64,000 nt of DNA from Virgibacillus sp. SK37. Lineage in GTDB: Bacteria > Bacillota > Bacilli > Bacillales > Amphibacillaceae. Below, piece after piece: positions 10,021-17,822 of the stretch (position 1 is its first letter; the number at the start of each line of letters is the position of its first letter). The stretch covers positions 1,721,911-1,785,910 of the forward strand of contig NZ_CP007161.1 in NCBI RefSeq assembly GCF_000725285.1, in the 5' to 3' direction. The position numbers and the translations under genes were made by a program. Below the pieces are notes generated by a model. It had not been told where the DNA came from, made no database searches, and worked only from the letters and a program-made list of their open reading frames with translations.

Positions 10021-10656
10021 ATGAATAAAAAACCAGTTGTGATCGGTGTTGCCGGTGGGAGCGGTAGTGGTAAAACTTCGGTAACCAGATCGATCTGTAA
10101 TCGATTTTCCGATAAAACAATTCTCGTTATTGAACAGGATTATTATTATAAAGATCAAAGCCACCTTCCTTTTGAAGAAAGACTGAACACCAATTATGAT
10201 CATCCATTGGCTTTTGATAATGATTTATTGATTGAGCATTTGCATGAATTAATGAATCATAAGTCAATTGATAAACCGGTATATGATTATAAGATCCATA
10301 CGCGTTCAGACGAAACAATAAAAGTAGAACCAAAGGAAGTAATTATTTTAGAAGGTATATTAATTTTAGAAGACCCACGGCTTGTTGATTTAATGGATAT
10401 AAAGGTCTTTGTTGATACAGATGCTGATCTACGAATAATTAGACGTTTATTGCGTGATATAAAGGAAAGAGGGAGAACATTGGATTCTGTGATTGATCAG
10501 TATATAAATAATGTTCGGCCATCCCATTTACAATTTATTGAACCAACAAAGCGTTATGCTGACATAATTATCCCTGAAGGGGGACAGAATTTAGTAGCTA
10601 TTGATATTATGGCAACTAAAATAGAAAACATTTTGTCGAAAAACAAGGAAAAATAA
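10021..10656 (+). CDS. udk: Uridine kinase
   Basis: A 211-residue nucleoside kinase. The P-loop is [17 protein letters not shown], followed by EQDYYYKDQ and NYDHPLAFD, the substrate region of uridine/cytidine kinases, then VILEGILIL and [12 protein letters not shown]. It phosphorylates uridine and cytidine to their monophosphates for pyrimidine salvage. It begins 4 bases after trmR, so translation is probably coupled; GGGG in AAAGGGGAATTGACTTC is the ribosome site. No strong terminator is seen before greA, though a T-less inverted repeat (TTTTAGC / GCTAAAA) lies between. Confidence 0.97.
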   Translation: MNKKPVVIGVAGGSGSGKTSVTRSICNRFSDKTILVIEQDYYYKDQSHLPFEERLNTNYDHPLAFDNDLLIEHLHELMNHKSIDKPVYDYKIHTRSDETIKVEPKEVIILEGILILEDPRLVDLMDIKVFVDTDADLRIIRRLLRDIKERGRTLDSVIDQYINNVRPSHLQFIEPTKRYADIIIPEGGQNLVAIDIMATKIENILSKNKEK

Positions 10657-10799
10657 TTTCAGAAGCAAACTATTGAAAAATTAAATAAAGTCTGCCATAG
10701 TAAGTTTTAGCATCTTTTTATTAATTGGGCTAAAATGCTTAGATGGCTCATATAGTATATTATTTAACTGTTAGGAAGATAGAAAAAGGAGTGTATTTC

Positions 10800-11276
10800 A
10801 TGGCAATCGAAAAAAGTTATTATATGACACAGGAAGGTAAACAGAAATTAGAAGAGGAATTACATTACTTAAAGACAGATAGAAGACAGGAAGTAGTTGA
10901 AAGAATTAAAGTGGCACGTGACTTTGGTGATCTTTCTGAGAACTCCGAATATGATGCAGCAAAAGATGAGCAAGCATTCGTTGAATCACGTATAGCTCAA
11001 GTAGAGAAAATGATCCGTAATGCGGTTATAATAGAAAATGATAATGATAATCCGAATGTGGTTTCTTTAGGGAAATCTGTAACTTTTCAGGAGCTGCCTG
11101 ATGGTGATGAAGAAACATATATGATTGTGGGAAGTGCAGAGGCTGATCCTTTTGAAGGTAAGATTTCAAACGATTCTCCGATGGCTAAAAGCTTATTAGG
11201 GCAAGAAGTCGGAACGGAGGTAGCGGTGGTTACCCCGGGGGGAGAAATTCAAGTTAAAATTGTGAACGTTGAATAG
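10800..11276 (+). CDS. greA: Transcript-cleavage factor GreA
   Basis: The start [21 protein letters not shown] matches GreA and gives 158 residues, the normal length; the frame is open further upstream but AAAAAGGAGTG sits just ahead of ATG 10800. The N-terminal coiled coil carries [18 protein letters not shown], with the acidic tip residues that enter the RNA polymerase secondary channel. The C-terminal globular domain ends [17 protein letters not shown]. It rescues backtracked polymerase by stimulating RNA cleavage. A terminator follows at once. Confidence 0.97.
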   Translation: MAIEKSYYMTQEGKQKLEEELHYLKTDRRQEVVERIKVARDFGDLSENSEYDAAKDEQAFVESRIAQVEKMIRNAVIIENDNDNPNVVSLGKSVTFQELPDGDEETYMIVGSAEADPFEGKISNDSPMAKSLLGQEVGTEVAVVTPGGEIQVKIVNVE

Positions 11277-11306
11277 AAGTCCCGCTTGAATTGTATAACG
11301 GAAAGC

Positions 11307-11335
11307 AAAAAAGCGAGGATAACTCGCTTTTTTTG
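11307..11335 (+). terminator. Terminator after greA
   Basis: Stem AAAAAAGCGAG / CTCGCTTTTTTT around a GATAA loop, with a T7 run; placed 30 bases after the greA stop. Confidence 0.9.
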
Positions 11336-11410
11336 TTTTTCTACAAAATACATATAGCTTGTTATTCCAAATTAGATACGATTACAATGATAATTAAAGG
11401 GGGAAGAGAA

Positions 11411-12064
11411 ATGGCTAATAATAATGACTCAAGAGTTGATAAGTTTGAAAAGCGACGAAAGACAACGAAGTCTATATCCGTATTACTTATTTTAGGTGCT
11501 GTATTGCTAATCCTTCTTATTGGTATTTGGATATTTGGCGGTGGGGATAAAGAGAAAACTACGGATCAGACAAAGCCGTCTTCCCAAGAAGAGCAAAATT
11601 CTACTGATGAAGAGAACGAGAGTTTTTATGAAAAAGAATCTACTGAAGATACGGAAAATGGGAAAGAGGAAAGTAGCTCAGAGGATGAAGAAAATACGGA
11701 TAAAGAAGATGAGAAACAGGGAGAGATAGAAAAGCAAGAAATTGATTCTTCAGATGAAAATGTATTAAAAGCTTATACTGCGGACTGGAAACCAATAGGC
11801 ACAGAACAGGAGGAACCTCATACCACCAACTATAGTGATGGTTCTCAAGATCGAATTGAAATTAAAGAGGCTGTATTAATGGTAACGGATATTCCAGAAC
11901 AAAAATTGGTTATGCATTGGGTAGGCAACGGAGGAGATCAAAAAGTAGAAGCAACTGTCTCGAACGAAGATAACAGTGAAATATATCGTGTTTACTTATC
12001 TTGGGTTGAAGGTAAAGGTTGGCAGCCAACCAAACTAGAAGAGTTAAAAACGGTTAAATATTAA
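11411..12064 (+). CDS. yrrS: YrrS family membrane protein (DUF1510)
   Basis: Encodes 217 residues: a basic N-terminus (MANNNDSRVDKFEKRRK), one transmembrane helix (SVLLILGAVLLILLIGIWIFG), a long acidic low-complexity linker rich in Glu, Asp, Ser and Lys, and a C-terminal domain of about 95 residues (LKAYTADWKPIGTEQEEPH ... VYLSWVEGKGWQPTKLEEL) typical of DUF1510. The C-terminal domain is probably outside the membrane. In B. subtilis yrrS lies next to a penicillin-binding protein gene (yrrR/pbpI), absent here, so a cell-wall role is only inferred. ATG 11411 is preceded by AAAGGGGGAAGAG. Confidence 0.88.
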   Translation: MANNNDSRVDKFEKRRKTTKSISVLLILGAVLLILLIGIWIFGGGDKEKTTDQTKPSSQEEQNSTDEENESFYEKESTEDTENGKEESSSEDEENTDKEDEKQGEIEKQEIDSSDENVLKAYTADWKPIGTEQEEPHTTNYSDGSQDRIEIKEAVLMVTDIPEQKLVMHWVGNGGDQKVEATVSNEDNSEIYRVYLSWVEGKGWQPTKLEELKTVKY

Positions 12065-12088
12065 ACCGGTTCAAATGGAGGAAATGAT

Positions 12089-12775
12089 ATGATAGGCATT
12101 ATAGGAGCAATGGACGAAGAAATAGCTTTGCTAGTCAGTAAGACGAGTGAAAAGGAAGAAGTATTGATTGCTAATTGTGTATTTATTAAAGGAAAAATAG
12201 ATGAGAAAGAAGTGGTTATTTTAAAATCTGGTATCGGGAAAGTAAATGCTGCTATGGCAACGACTATACTGCATGAAAAATTTAACCCTTCTCATATCAT
12301 TAATACTGGCTCAGCAGGAGGTTTTTCCAATAAATTGGAAGTAGGAGATATTGTGATCTCTACGGAAGTAGTTCATCACGATGTAGATGTAACAGCATTT
12401 AATTATGCCTACGGACAAGTGCCCGGTATGCCAGCAATGTTCTCAGTAGATGCGGAGTTGGCGGCCAAAGCTATAGCAGCTGTACAAACCTTGCCTATCT
12501 CTTATGAGCAAGGTATTATTGCTACAGGTGATTCATTCATGGATGATGCTGAACGTGTAGCTTGGGTGAAAGGAAAATTTCCAAGCATGATTGCTGCAGA
12601 AATGGAGGCGGCCGCAATAGCCCAAGTTTGTCACCAATATAATACACCATTTGTAATCATAAGGGCTTTATCAGATATTGCTGGTAAGGAGTCCTCTATT
12701 TCATTTGATACATTTTTACAGAAGGCAGCAGAAAATGCAGCCAATTTAATTTTGTCAATGTTAAAAACTCTATAA
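12089..12775 (+). CDS. mtnN: MTA/SAH nucleosidase
   Basis: A 228-residue Pfs-type enzyme. [11 protein letters not shown] at the N-terminus, NTGSAGG and [14 protein letters not shown] in the middle, and the substrate block [13 protein letters not shown] with IRALSDIAG near the end are diagnostic; the catalytic Asp is in ALSDIA. It cleaves adenine from 5'-methylthioadenosine and S-adenosylhomocysteine for methionine salvage and SAM-product removal. TGGAGG precedes the ATG. In B. subtilis it lies in yrrT-mtnN-mccA-mccB-yrhC; here only yrhC remains next to it. Confidence 0.96.
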   Translation: MIGIIGAMDEEIALLVSKTSEKEEVLIANCVFIKGKIDEKEVVILKSGIGKVNAAMATTILHEKFNPSHIINTGSAGGFSNKLEVGDIVISTEVVHHDVDVTAFNYAYGQVPGMPAMFSVDAELAAKAIAAVQTLPISYEQGIIATGDSFMDDAERVAWVKGKFPSMIAAEMEAAAIAQVCHQYNTPFVIIRALSDIAGKESSISFDTFLQKAAENAANLILSMLKTL

Positions 12776-12849
12776 TAACACCATAAATTACCTACTTCAC
12801 TCTACCGTAAATTATGTTACTATTTTTATGGAAGGAAAGGGGAGGTAAA

Positions 12850-13083
12850 ATGAAAGATAAGAAGAAAGAATTAGAGAATCAACTTATAGACTATCAACGT
12901 TTTGTTTCCGCATTGTTAATCTTAAGCAGTTATTTATATATGGGTGGTCTTATAAAAACATATTTACAACCATCCTCTCATGGTGGAATTTTATTTTTGC
13001 TTTCCTTGATTTCAGTATCAGCTGGAATATGGTTTATTGGAAAAGGTAAAGGAATTCAAGATAAAATTAGTCAAGAGCGCTAA
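12850..13083 (+). CDS. yrhC: YrhC family small membrane protein
   Basis: A 77-residue protein with two predicted membrane helices (FVSALLILSSYLYMGGLI and GILFLLSLISVSAGIWFI) flanked by charged ends. It matches the YrhC family by start (MKDKKKELENQLIDYQRF) and by position after mtnN. Function is unknown; in B. subtilis it accompanies cysteine-from-methionine genes, which are missing here. ATG 12850 was taken because AAGGGGAGGT is directly upstream. The terminator begins before its stop codon. Confidence 0.85.
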   Translation: MKDKKKELENQLIDYQRFVSALLILSSYLYMGGLIKTYLQPSSHGGILFLLSLISVSAGIWFIGKGKGIQDKISQER

Positions 13084-13116
13084 TCTATACTTAATTATAG
13101 ATAGCGCTCTTTTTTA
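13074..13116 (+). terminator. Terminator of mtnN-yrhC
   Basis: Long hairpin: AGAGCGCTA pairs with TAGCGCTCT and an inner TCTATA pairs with TATAGA; T6 follows. The left arm overlaps the yrhC stop codon. It also separates this operon from the convergent sigK. Confidence 0.92.
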
Positions 13117-13156
13117 TTTAATTTTGGATGGAGAGTGTTGGAAGAGGTGTGTTACA

Positions 13157-13864
13157 TTATTTGAGTTTTCTTTCTCTGCGATAATACTCGTGAAAGACTT
13201 TCATTAAAGCTCTTTTTTCAATACGTGAAACGTAACTTCTAGAGATATTTAATTTCTTGGCAATTTCACGTTGCGTCATTTCTTCATAATCGTTCAATCC
13301 GTAGCGGTATACAATTACTTCACGTTCACGTTTATCCAGTATGCTGAAGTAGTCTTGCATTCTTTCTATTTCCATATTTAATTGTATATATTCTAATATA
13401 TTTTCGTTTTCCGCCTCTAAAATATCTATAAGACTAATCTCATTTCCTTCCTTATCCTGGCCGATTGGATCTTGGAGGGAAACGTCCTTTTTAACCTTCT
13501 TTAATGCTCGTAAATGCATTAAAATTTCATTTTCTATACACCTTGCTGCATATGTTGCGAGTTTTGTTCCTTTACCAGTAGAAAAGCTTTCTACTCCTTT
13601 AATAAGCCCAATAGTGCCAATTGAAATGAGGTCTTCAACATCCTCTCCTGTATTTTCAAATTTTTTAACGATATGTGCAACTAAGCGCAAATTATGTTCG
13701 ATGAGTTTATTTCTTGCTTCTTCGTTACCTTCCTCCATTAACTTAATATACTTTGCTTCTTCTTCTTTGGATAGTGGTTGCGGAAAAGCATGATTTTTCA
13801 CATATGAAACAAAGAATAAAGCTTCTTTAATTAAAAGCCCGAGAACACTTAGAATTCCGGACAA
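13157..13864 (-). CDS. sigK: Sporulation sigma factor SigK (pro-sigma-K)
   Basis: A 235-residue sigma-70 family protein. The first 20 or so residues form the hydrophobic pro-sequence ([19 protein letters not shown]) ahead of [15 protein letters not shown], where pro-sigma-K is cut by SpoIVFB in B. subtilis. Region 2 includes [31 protein letters not shown], and region 4 has [26 protein letters not shown]. It drives late mother-cell genes. The start is TTG 13864 behind AAGGAGGTGATTATAG. The gene is continuous, with no skin-type insertion. A TTGACA/17/CATAAG pair on the minus strand upstream is a possible but weak promoter. Confidence 0.97.
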   Translation of the reverse strand: MSGILSVLGLLIKEALFFVSYVKNHAFPQPLSKEEEAKYIKLMEEGNEEARNKLIEHNLRLVAHIVKKFENTGEDVEDLISIGTIGLIKGVESFSTGKGTKLATYAARCIENEILMHLRALKKVKKDVSLQDPIGQDKEGNEISLIDILEAENENILEYIQLNMEIERMQDYFSILDKREREVIVYRYGLNDYEEMTQREIAKKLNISRSYVSRIEKRALMKVFHEYYRRERKLK

Positions 13865-14238
13865 ACTATAATCACCTCCTTAAAATAACAAACTACAACA
13901 TTTAATCATTGGTACTTTCTCCATCTGAAAGATCGCCACCCCACCCACAAAGTACTGGTGGGCTTATGCCTATATAACATTCCTATGTCAACAGTGAAAG
14001 TTTTGTGTCTGTCCAATAAAAATAAAAGGTTTTAAAGTAAGAATCTTTTTTGGATATATGTAATAGTAGTTCTAATCTAAGGAGGAGGAGAAGATTTTAC
14101 CCTTGATTTCAAAAAACCATTGCGCTAAAACTGGTAACTTATTTAACAAAGGGATAAGTATACAAAAATCGATGAAAACATGCTGAAGTTTAAGATGTCT
14201 AAACGAGTAAATTATTAAAAAATTAAATTTTATAGTTT

Positions 14239-14780
14239 GGTTCTACTGCAAATGTCGGGCCCAATTTCAGCTCGTAAATTCAATGTAGGAGGAAACTGCG
14301 ACCTAACTAAGAATATAGAGACTGCGTAAATCACCGCTACGGGGAAATATTCCGCTTTCCGCGGGCGGCTGATGAGCCTCCTCACGCTACGCGTTCGGGG
14401 GTCTCATTGAGGCCTCTCCTCCCGCAGGAGTCTCCATATTTCCCCTTCGCTACTAATTATTATTATATCTACGAAGAAAAACTGCGTTCGCATACACCCA
14501 GAATGTGTTGTGTACGAATTGATTAGGAGTGGAGGGCGGCAATCTAAGAACGCCACGTCCTGTGGCAACGATTGCATGACCAACGTCCTGTTGGCCCGCG
14601 ACTCCTGCCGGAATAGCATGAGGCGAAGACCCTGGACGGAGCGTAGCGGAGGAAGCGGCTGAGGCCATGCCGGCGGAAAGCGTCCGCCTGAAACGCAAAT
14701 CAATGGGTGCTTCCTGTGTAAAATGAATTACTCCATTCTCAACAAGTTACGTCGTAGTTTATCTATATTGAGAATCATTG
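14239..14780. repeat. Intergenic composite repeat, copy 2 (interior flipped relative to flanks)
   Basis: Inverted ends GAAACTGCGACCTAACT (14292-14308) and AGTTACGTCGTAGTTTA (14746-14762). The left outer arm starts GGTTCTACTGCAAATG at 14239, as in copy 3; the right flank matches the left flank of copy 1 in inverted form. The minus-strand GC module lies around 14335-14445 and the plus-strand module around 14600-14695. A private 59-bp insert at 14541-14599 carries three mini-hairpins (CCACGTCCTGTGG, GCAACGATTGC, CCAACGTCCTGTTGG). The rest of the 13865-14850 interval shows no convincing gene. Confidence 0.85.
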
Positions 14781-14822
14781 TCTAAAACTAAAATATATAT
14801 TAGATTCTATAATTTAAAATTC

Positions 14823-14858
14823 CTAAGAAAAAAAGTGACTGTGGTTTACAGTCACTTT
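14823..14858 (-). terminator. Terminator of the Mrp operon
   Basis: On the minus strand AAAGTGACTG, a 7-base loop, CAGTCACTTT and then a T-rich tail (TTTTTTTCTT). The stem overlaps the mrpG stop codon. Confidence 0.9.
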
Positions 14859-15238
14859 AAAGGTTGCTTCTTCTTATTATAATTTTGTATTGCATCTTCA
14901 TACTCATCTGTACGGCTTTTTAGGTAAGGTTTTACACCTTTTTGGTGAGCAGCCCGGGCGATCATATGAGCAGATACCGGAGCTGTTAACAAAATAAATA
15001 CAACAGCCAATAATAACTTACCACTGACAATTCCGTGCGATCCGTACAAGAATAAAAAGCCACCGATTAGAATACATGCAATCCCCAATGTCGAGGCTTT
15101 TGTCGCAGCATGAAGTCTTGTATACACATCTGGAAATCTCACTATCCCTATAGAAGCTGACAAAATAAAAAATGTTCCAACAAGGATAAATAGGATAACA
15201 AGTATATTGATAATTATATTACTCCAAATTTCTATCAA
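14852..15238 (-). CDS. mrpG: Na+/H+ antiporter subunit MrpG
   Basis: About 128 residues with three membrane helices and the MrpG/PhaG signature SIGIVRFPDVYTRLHAATKASTLG, ending in a hydrophilic basic tail. TTG 15238 was chosen: an AAAGGGTG site lies just upstream and the protein then starts (M)IEIWSNIIINILVILF, like other MrpG proteins; the start overlaps the end of mrpF by 20 bases. It is a small subunit of the multi-gene Mrp sodium/proton antiporter and the last gene of the operon. Confidence 0.93.
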   Translation of the reverse strand: MIEIWSNIIINILVILFILVGTFFILSASIGIVRFPDVYTRLHAATKASTLGIACILIGGFLFLYGSHGIVSGKLLLAVVFILLTAPVSAHMIARAAHQKGVKPYLKSRTDEYEDAIQNYNKKKQPLK

Positions 15239-15530
15239 TGATAACACCCTTTTCCAGATATTTGGCAATAGCTAAAGTTCCCAAAAATGATAGGATCCCT
15301 ATTAAAAGGACTACATCATTTAGTTTGGAGGTAACGATAGAGATGGATAATAGTCCTGCTAAAGCCATTATATTAATACCCATTGTATCTAATGCTACCG
15401 CTCTATCAGGCTGAGTAGGGCCTATCATTACCTGGTAAAGCAATAAGATTAGTGAAGCAGCTATTCCAATAAAGCAAATAACCAAGGAGACTTGAAGGAT
15501 TTGCTCTGTTAACTGTAGGAAATCATTCAT
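15219..15530 (-). CDS. mrpF: Na+/H+ antiporter subunit MrpF
   Basis: A 103-residue protein with three membrane helices. The family motif is GPTQPDRAVALDTMGIN in the loop after helix 1, followed by LNDVVLLIGILSFLGTLAIAKYLEKG. It overlaps mrpE by 4 bases (ATGA arrangement) and mrpG by 20, so all are translationally coupled. In B. subtilis MrpF has also been linked to cholate efflux; here the antiporter-subunit role is what the operon supports. Confidence 0.94.
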   Translation of the reverse strand: MNDFLQLTEQILQVSLVICFIGIAASLILLLYQVMIGPTQPDRAVALDTMGINIMALAGLLSISIVTSKLNDVVLLIGILSFLGTLAIAKYLEKGVIIDRNLE

Positions 15531-16003
15531 CTTGTCACCTCCATAATTGCTTTCTCAAACGTGTCTTTAATTGAGTTTATAGACTCTTCCGTATCATCAA
15601 TATCCATTGCATGTATAAATAATTGAGTATTATCATTGGAAATAGCAACTGAAAGGGTACCTGGTGTTAATGTAATTAAATTGGCAAGTAATGTGATTTC
15701 CCAGTTACTCTTTAAGTCTATTGGCAATGCGAAAATACCTGGTTCTACATTCGGCTTTGGAGTATAGACAACTTTAACAATATCAATATTTGAAGAAATC
15801 AGTTCTTTAATAAATAATAAGATTAAACTGATAATCTTAATAAATCGTCGCAGATAAAAAGTATCAGGCACAAACCTATTTAATAGTAACAATAGTAGAA
15901 CACCTAATAAGTATCCTGCAAAAAAATTAGTGGCTGAATAGGCTTCACTTAGAAACATCCACATAAAAGCAATAATAAGATTAATAACTATTTGAAATGT
16001 CAT
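15527..16003 (-). CDS. mrpE: Na+/H+ antiporter subunit MrpE
   Basis: A 158-residue protein with two or three N-terminal membrane helices (FQIVINLIIAFMWMFLSEAY; FFAGYLLGVLLLLLLNRFVP) and a hydrophilic C-terminal domain containing NLITLTPGTLSVAIS, the characteristic MrpE block, then FIHAMDIDDTEESINSIKDTFEKAI. It belongs to the smaller-subunit group E-F-G of Mrp. Gap to mrpD is 6 bases. Confidence 0.94.
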   Translation of the reverse strand: MTFQIVINLIIAFMWMFLSEAYSATNFFAGYLLGVLLLLLLNRFVPDTFYLRRFIKIISLILLFIKELISSNIDIVKVVYTPKPNVEPGIFALPIDLKSNWEITLLANLITLTPGTLSVAISNDNTQLFIHAMDIDDTEESINSIKDTFEKAIMEVTR

Positions 16004-16009
16004 TTAACA

Positions 16010-17491
16010 TTACTCCTTTAAAACAGAATCGATATATATTTGCGGATCTAATATATAGGCTGCAATCGAATCTATATGTGGATAAACAAATTCAGCACCT
16101 ACTCCCAATAGAATTGAAAAGGTTAATAGAAAGGCAATGGGAGCAACCAGTCCTTTTGTTGATTTCTTTTCCAGTTTCCCCAACATTTCTTTATCGCCCC
16201 AGAAACCATAAATGAAAATCTTCATGATTGAATATAGGATCAATAGGCTGGTAAGTAAACCAATAATTACAATGGCAATATGGCCAGTTGCAAATGCTCC
16301 TTTAAGCAATAGTAGCTTTCCGATAAAACCACTGAAGGGTGGAATACCAGCCAGAACAAATGCGGAAATAAACAATAACCAACCAAGTACAGGGTAGTAA
16401 TGAATTAAACCGCCCATTTTTCTTAAATCAGATGTACCTGCTACATAAACAATTGCACCCACTAGTAAGAAGAGTACAGACTTGATAATCATGTCATGGA
16501 TTAAATAATAGATAGAGCCACTTATACCATCTATAGTAAATGTACCGATTCCCAAAAGAATGAAACCAATAGCTGGAATGATGTTATACGCAATAATTAA
16601 CTTTATGTTATTGGTCGATAGTGCGCCGATAATTCCAAACACCATGGAAAGTCCTGCAACCCATATAAATAATTCATGGGTTAATTCTAGCTTATAGACA
16701 AAGATTAGGGAGAACACACGAAGAATGGAGTAAATTCCAACCTTCGTCAATAACGCTCCGAATAAAGCTGATATGACAGGATTAGGCACAATATAAGATT
16801 TAGGAAGCCAGTAATACAGCGGAAATAGGGCCGCTTTCGTAGCAAATACGAAAAAGAGTAATATTCCAATGGTGGTTAATATTCCTTGTTGCTCTACTTC
16901 TTGTACGCGCTGACCAATCTGAGCCATATTTACAGTACCAACAACAGCATACAGGAAGGCTATAGCTGTAACGAATAGCATAGAAGAGAAAAGGTTTATT
17001 AATAAGTATTTTAAAGACTCTCTTAACTGCACCTTTCCGCCACCTAAAACAATTAAACCATAGGAAGCCATGAGAAGTACTTCGAAAAATACAAATAGGT
17101 TAAATAAATCTCCAGTTATAAAAGCACCTGAGACACCTGTGATTAAGAAAAAGAAAAAAGGATAGAAATAATAGCTTTCCTTTTTTTCCAGTCCTGCATG
17201 TGGTGCATAAAAAGCACAAACGGTTGCTACAAGGTTTGTAGTTAATATAAGCAGGGATGCAAGGGAATCCATGACGAGAATAATCCCATATGGAGCAACC
17301 CATGCACCTGTTTCCAAGATAATTGTTCCATCAGTAAATACCTTCCAAACGATATAGCAAGAAACCAAAAGACTTATCACAGAAAATAACTGTGTTAACT
17401 TTCTTGATATATTCACCTTTGAATTGAAAAAAATAAGTGTAATTGCTGATACCAATGGAAGGATGATTGGTAAAACTGCTAAATTACTCAT
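16010..17491 (-). CDS. mrpD: Na+/H+ antiporter subunit MrpD
   Basis: A 493-residue polytopic protein of the proton-translocating NuoL/M/N family. Hallmarks are FFEVLLMASYGLIVLGG (conserved Glu in TM5), LFPLYYWLPKSY with the TM7-region Lys, and LIHDMIIKSVLFLLVGAI (conserved Lys in TM10). It is one of the two large channel-like subunits of the Mrp complex, which exchanges Na+ for H+ and supports alkali and salt tolerance. It overlaps mrpC by 8 bases. Confidence 0.96.
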   Translation of the reverse strand: MSNLAVLPIILPLVSAITLIFFNSKVNISRKLTQLFSVISLLVSCYIVWKVFTDGTIILETGAWVAPYGIILVMDSLASLLILTTNLVATVCAFYAPHAGLEKKESYYFYPFFFFLITGVSGAFITGDLFNLFVFFEVLLMASYGLIVLGGGKVQLRESLKYLLINLFSSMLFVTAIAFLYAVVGTVNMAQIGQRVQEVEQQGILTTIGILLFFVFATKAALFPLYYWLPKSYIVPNPVISALFGALLTKVGIYSILRVFSLIFVYKLELTHELFIWVAGLSMVFGIIGALSTNNIKLIIAYNIIPAIGFILLGIGTFTIDGISGSIYYLIHDMIIKSVLFLLVGAIVYVAGTSDLRKMGGLIHYYPVLGWLLFISAFVLAGIPPFSGFIGKLLLLKGAFATGHIAIVIIGLLTSLLILYSIMKIFIYGFWGDKEMLGKLEKKSTKGLVAPIAFLLTFSILLGVGAEFVYPHIDSIAAYILDPQIYIDSVLKE

Positions 17492-17822
17492 TTGATTTAC
17501 CCCTTAATTGTTCCATATTATCTGTATTGTTTTCTTTCGTAGTTCGGTATGCCAATACCAGTAAAAGACTCGTTACTCCAAAGCTAATTACAATGGAGGT
17601 TAGAATTAAAGCTTGGGGAAGGGGGTCTGTATAGTCAGTTACGCCCTCCGTAAGAATAGGTGGCTGGCCTGTTTTAAGTTTCCCCATTGTTAAAATAAAA
17701 ATATGGGCGCCATGAGACAGTAAAGCTGTCCCGATTACGATTCGTAAAAGCTGTTTTTGCAGCAAATTATATATGGCTGTTGCGAAAAGTATCCCTGCTA
17801 AAATGGATGTAATAATCTCCAT
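17484..17822 (-). CDS. mrpC: Na+/H+ antiporter subunit MrpC
   Basis: A 112-residue NuoK-like protein with three helices; the second reads IVIGTALLSHGAHIFILTMG and the third PQALILTSIVISFGVTSLLLVLAY, both characteristic of MrpC/MnhC. Its ATG shares one base with the TAA of mrpA (TAATG), so no room exists for mrpB, which sits between A and C in the standard operon. Confidence 0.94.
   Translation of the reverse strand: MEIITSILAGILFATAIYNLLQKQLLRIVIGTALLSHGAHIFILTMGKLKTGQPPILTEGVTDYTDPLPQALILTSIVISFGVTSLLLVLAYRTTKENNTDNMEQLRGKSNE

Noticed and set aside
10692-10742. Inverted repeat TTTTAGC/GCTAAAA between udk and greA as a terminator
   Set aside because: No T tract follows and the loop is long; not reported as a terminator.
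13157-13864. Possible skin-type interruption of sigK
   Set aside because: The gene is continuous over 235 residues from pro-sequence to region 4, with no break.
14080-14188. A possible 27-residue TTG frame behind AAGGAGGAGGAG upstream of repeat copy 2
   Set aside because: Spacing to the start is long (about 14 bases) and the peptide shows no features; the purine run alone is not enough.
14404-14703. Minus-strand frames of 81-99 residues in repeat copy 2
   Set aside because: Same artefact of the repeat; peptides resemble those from copies 1 and 3 read in other frames.
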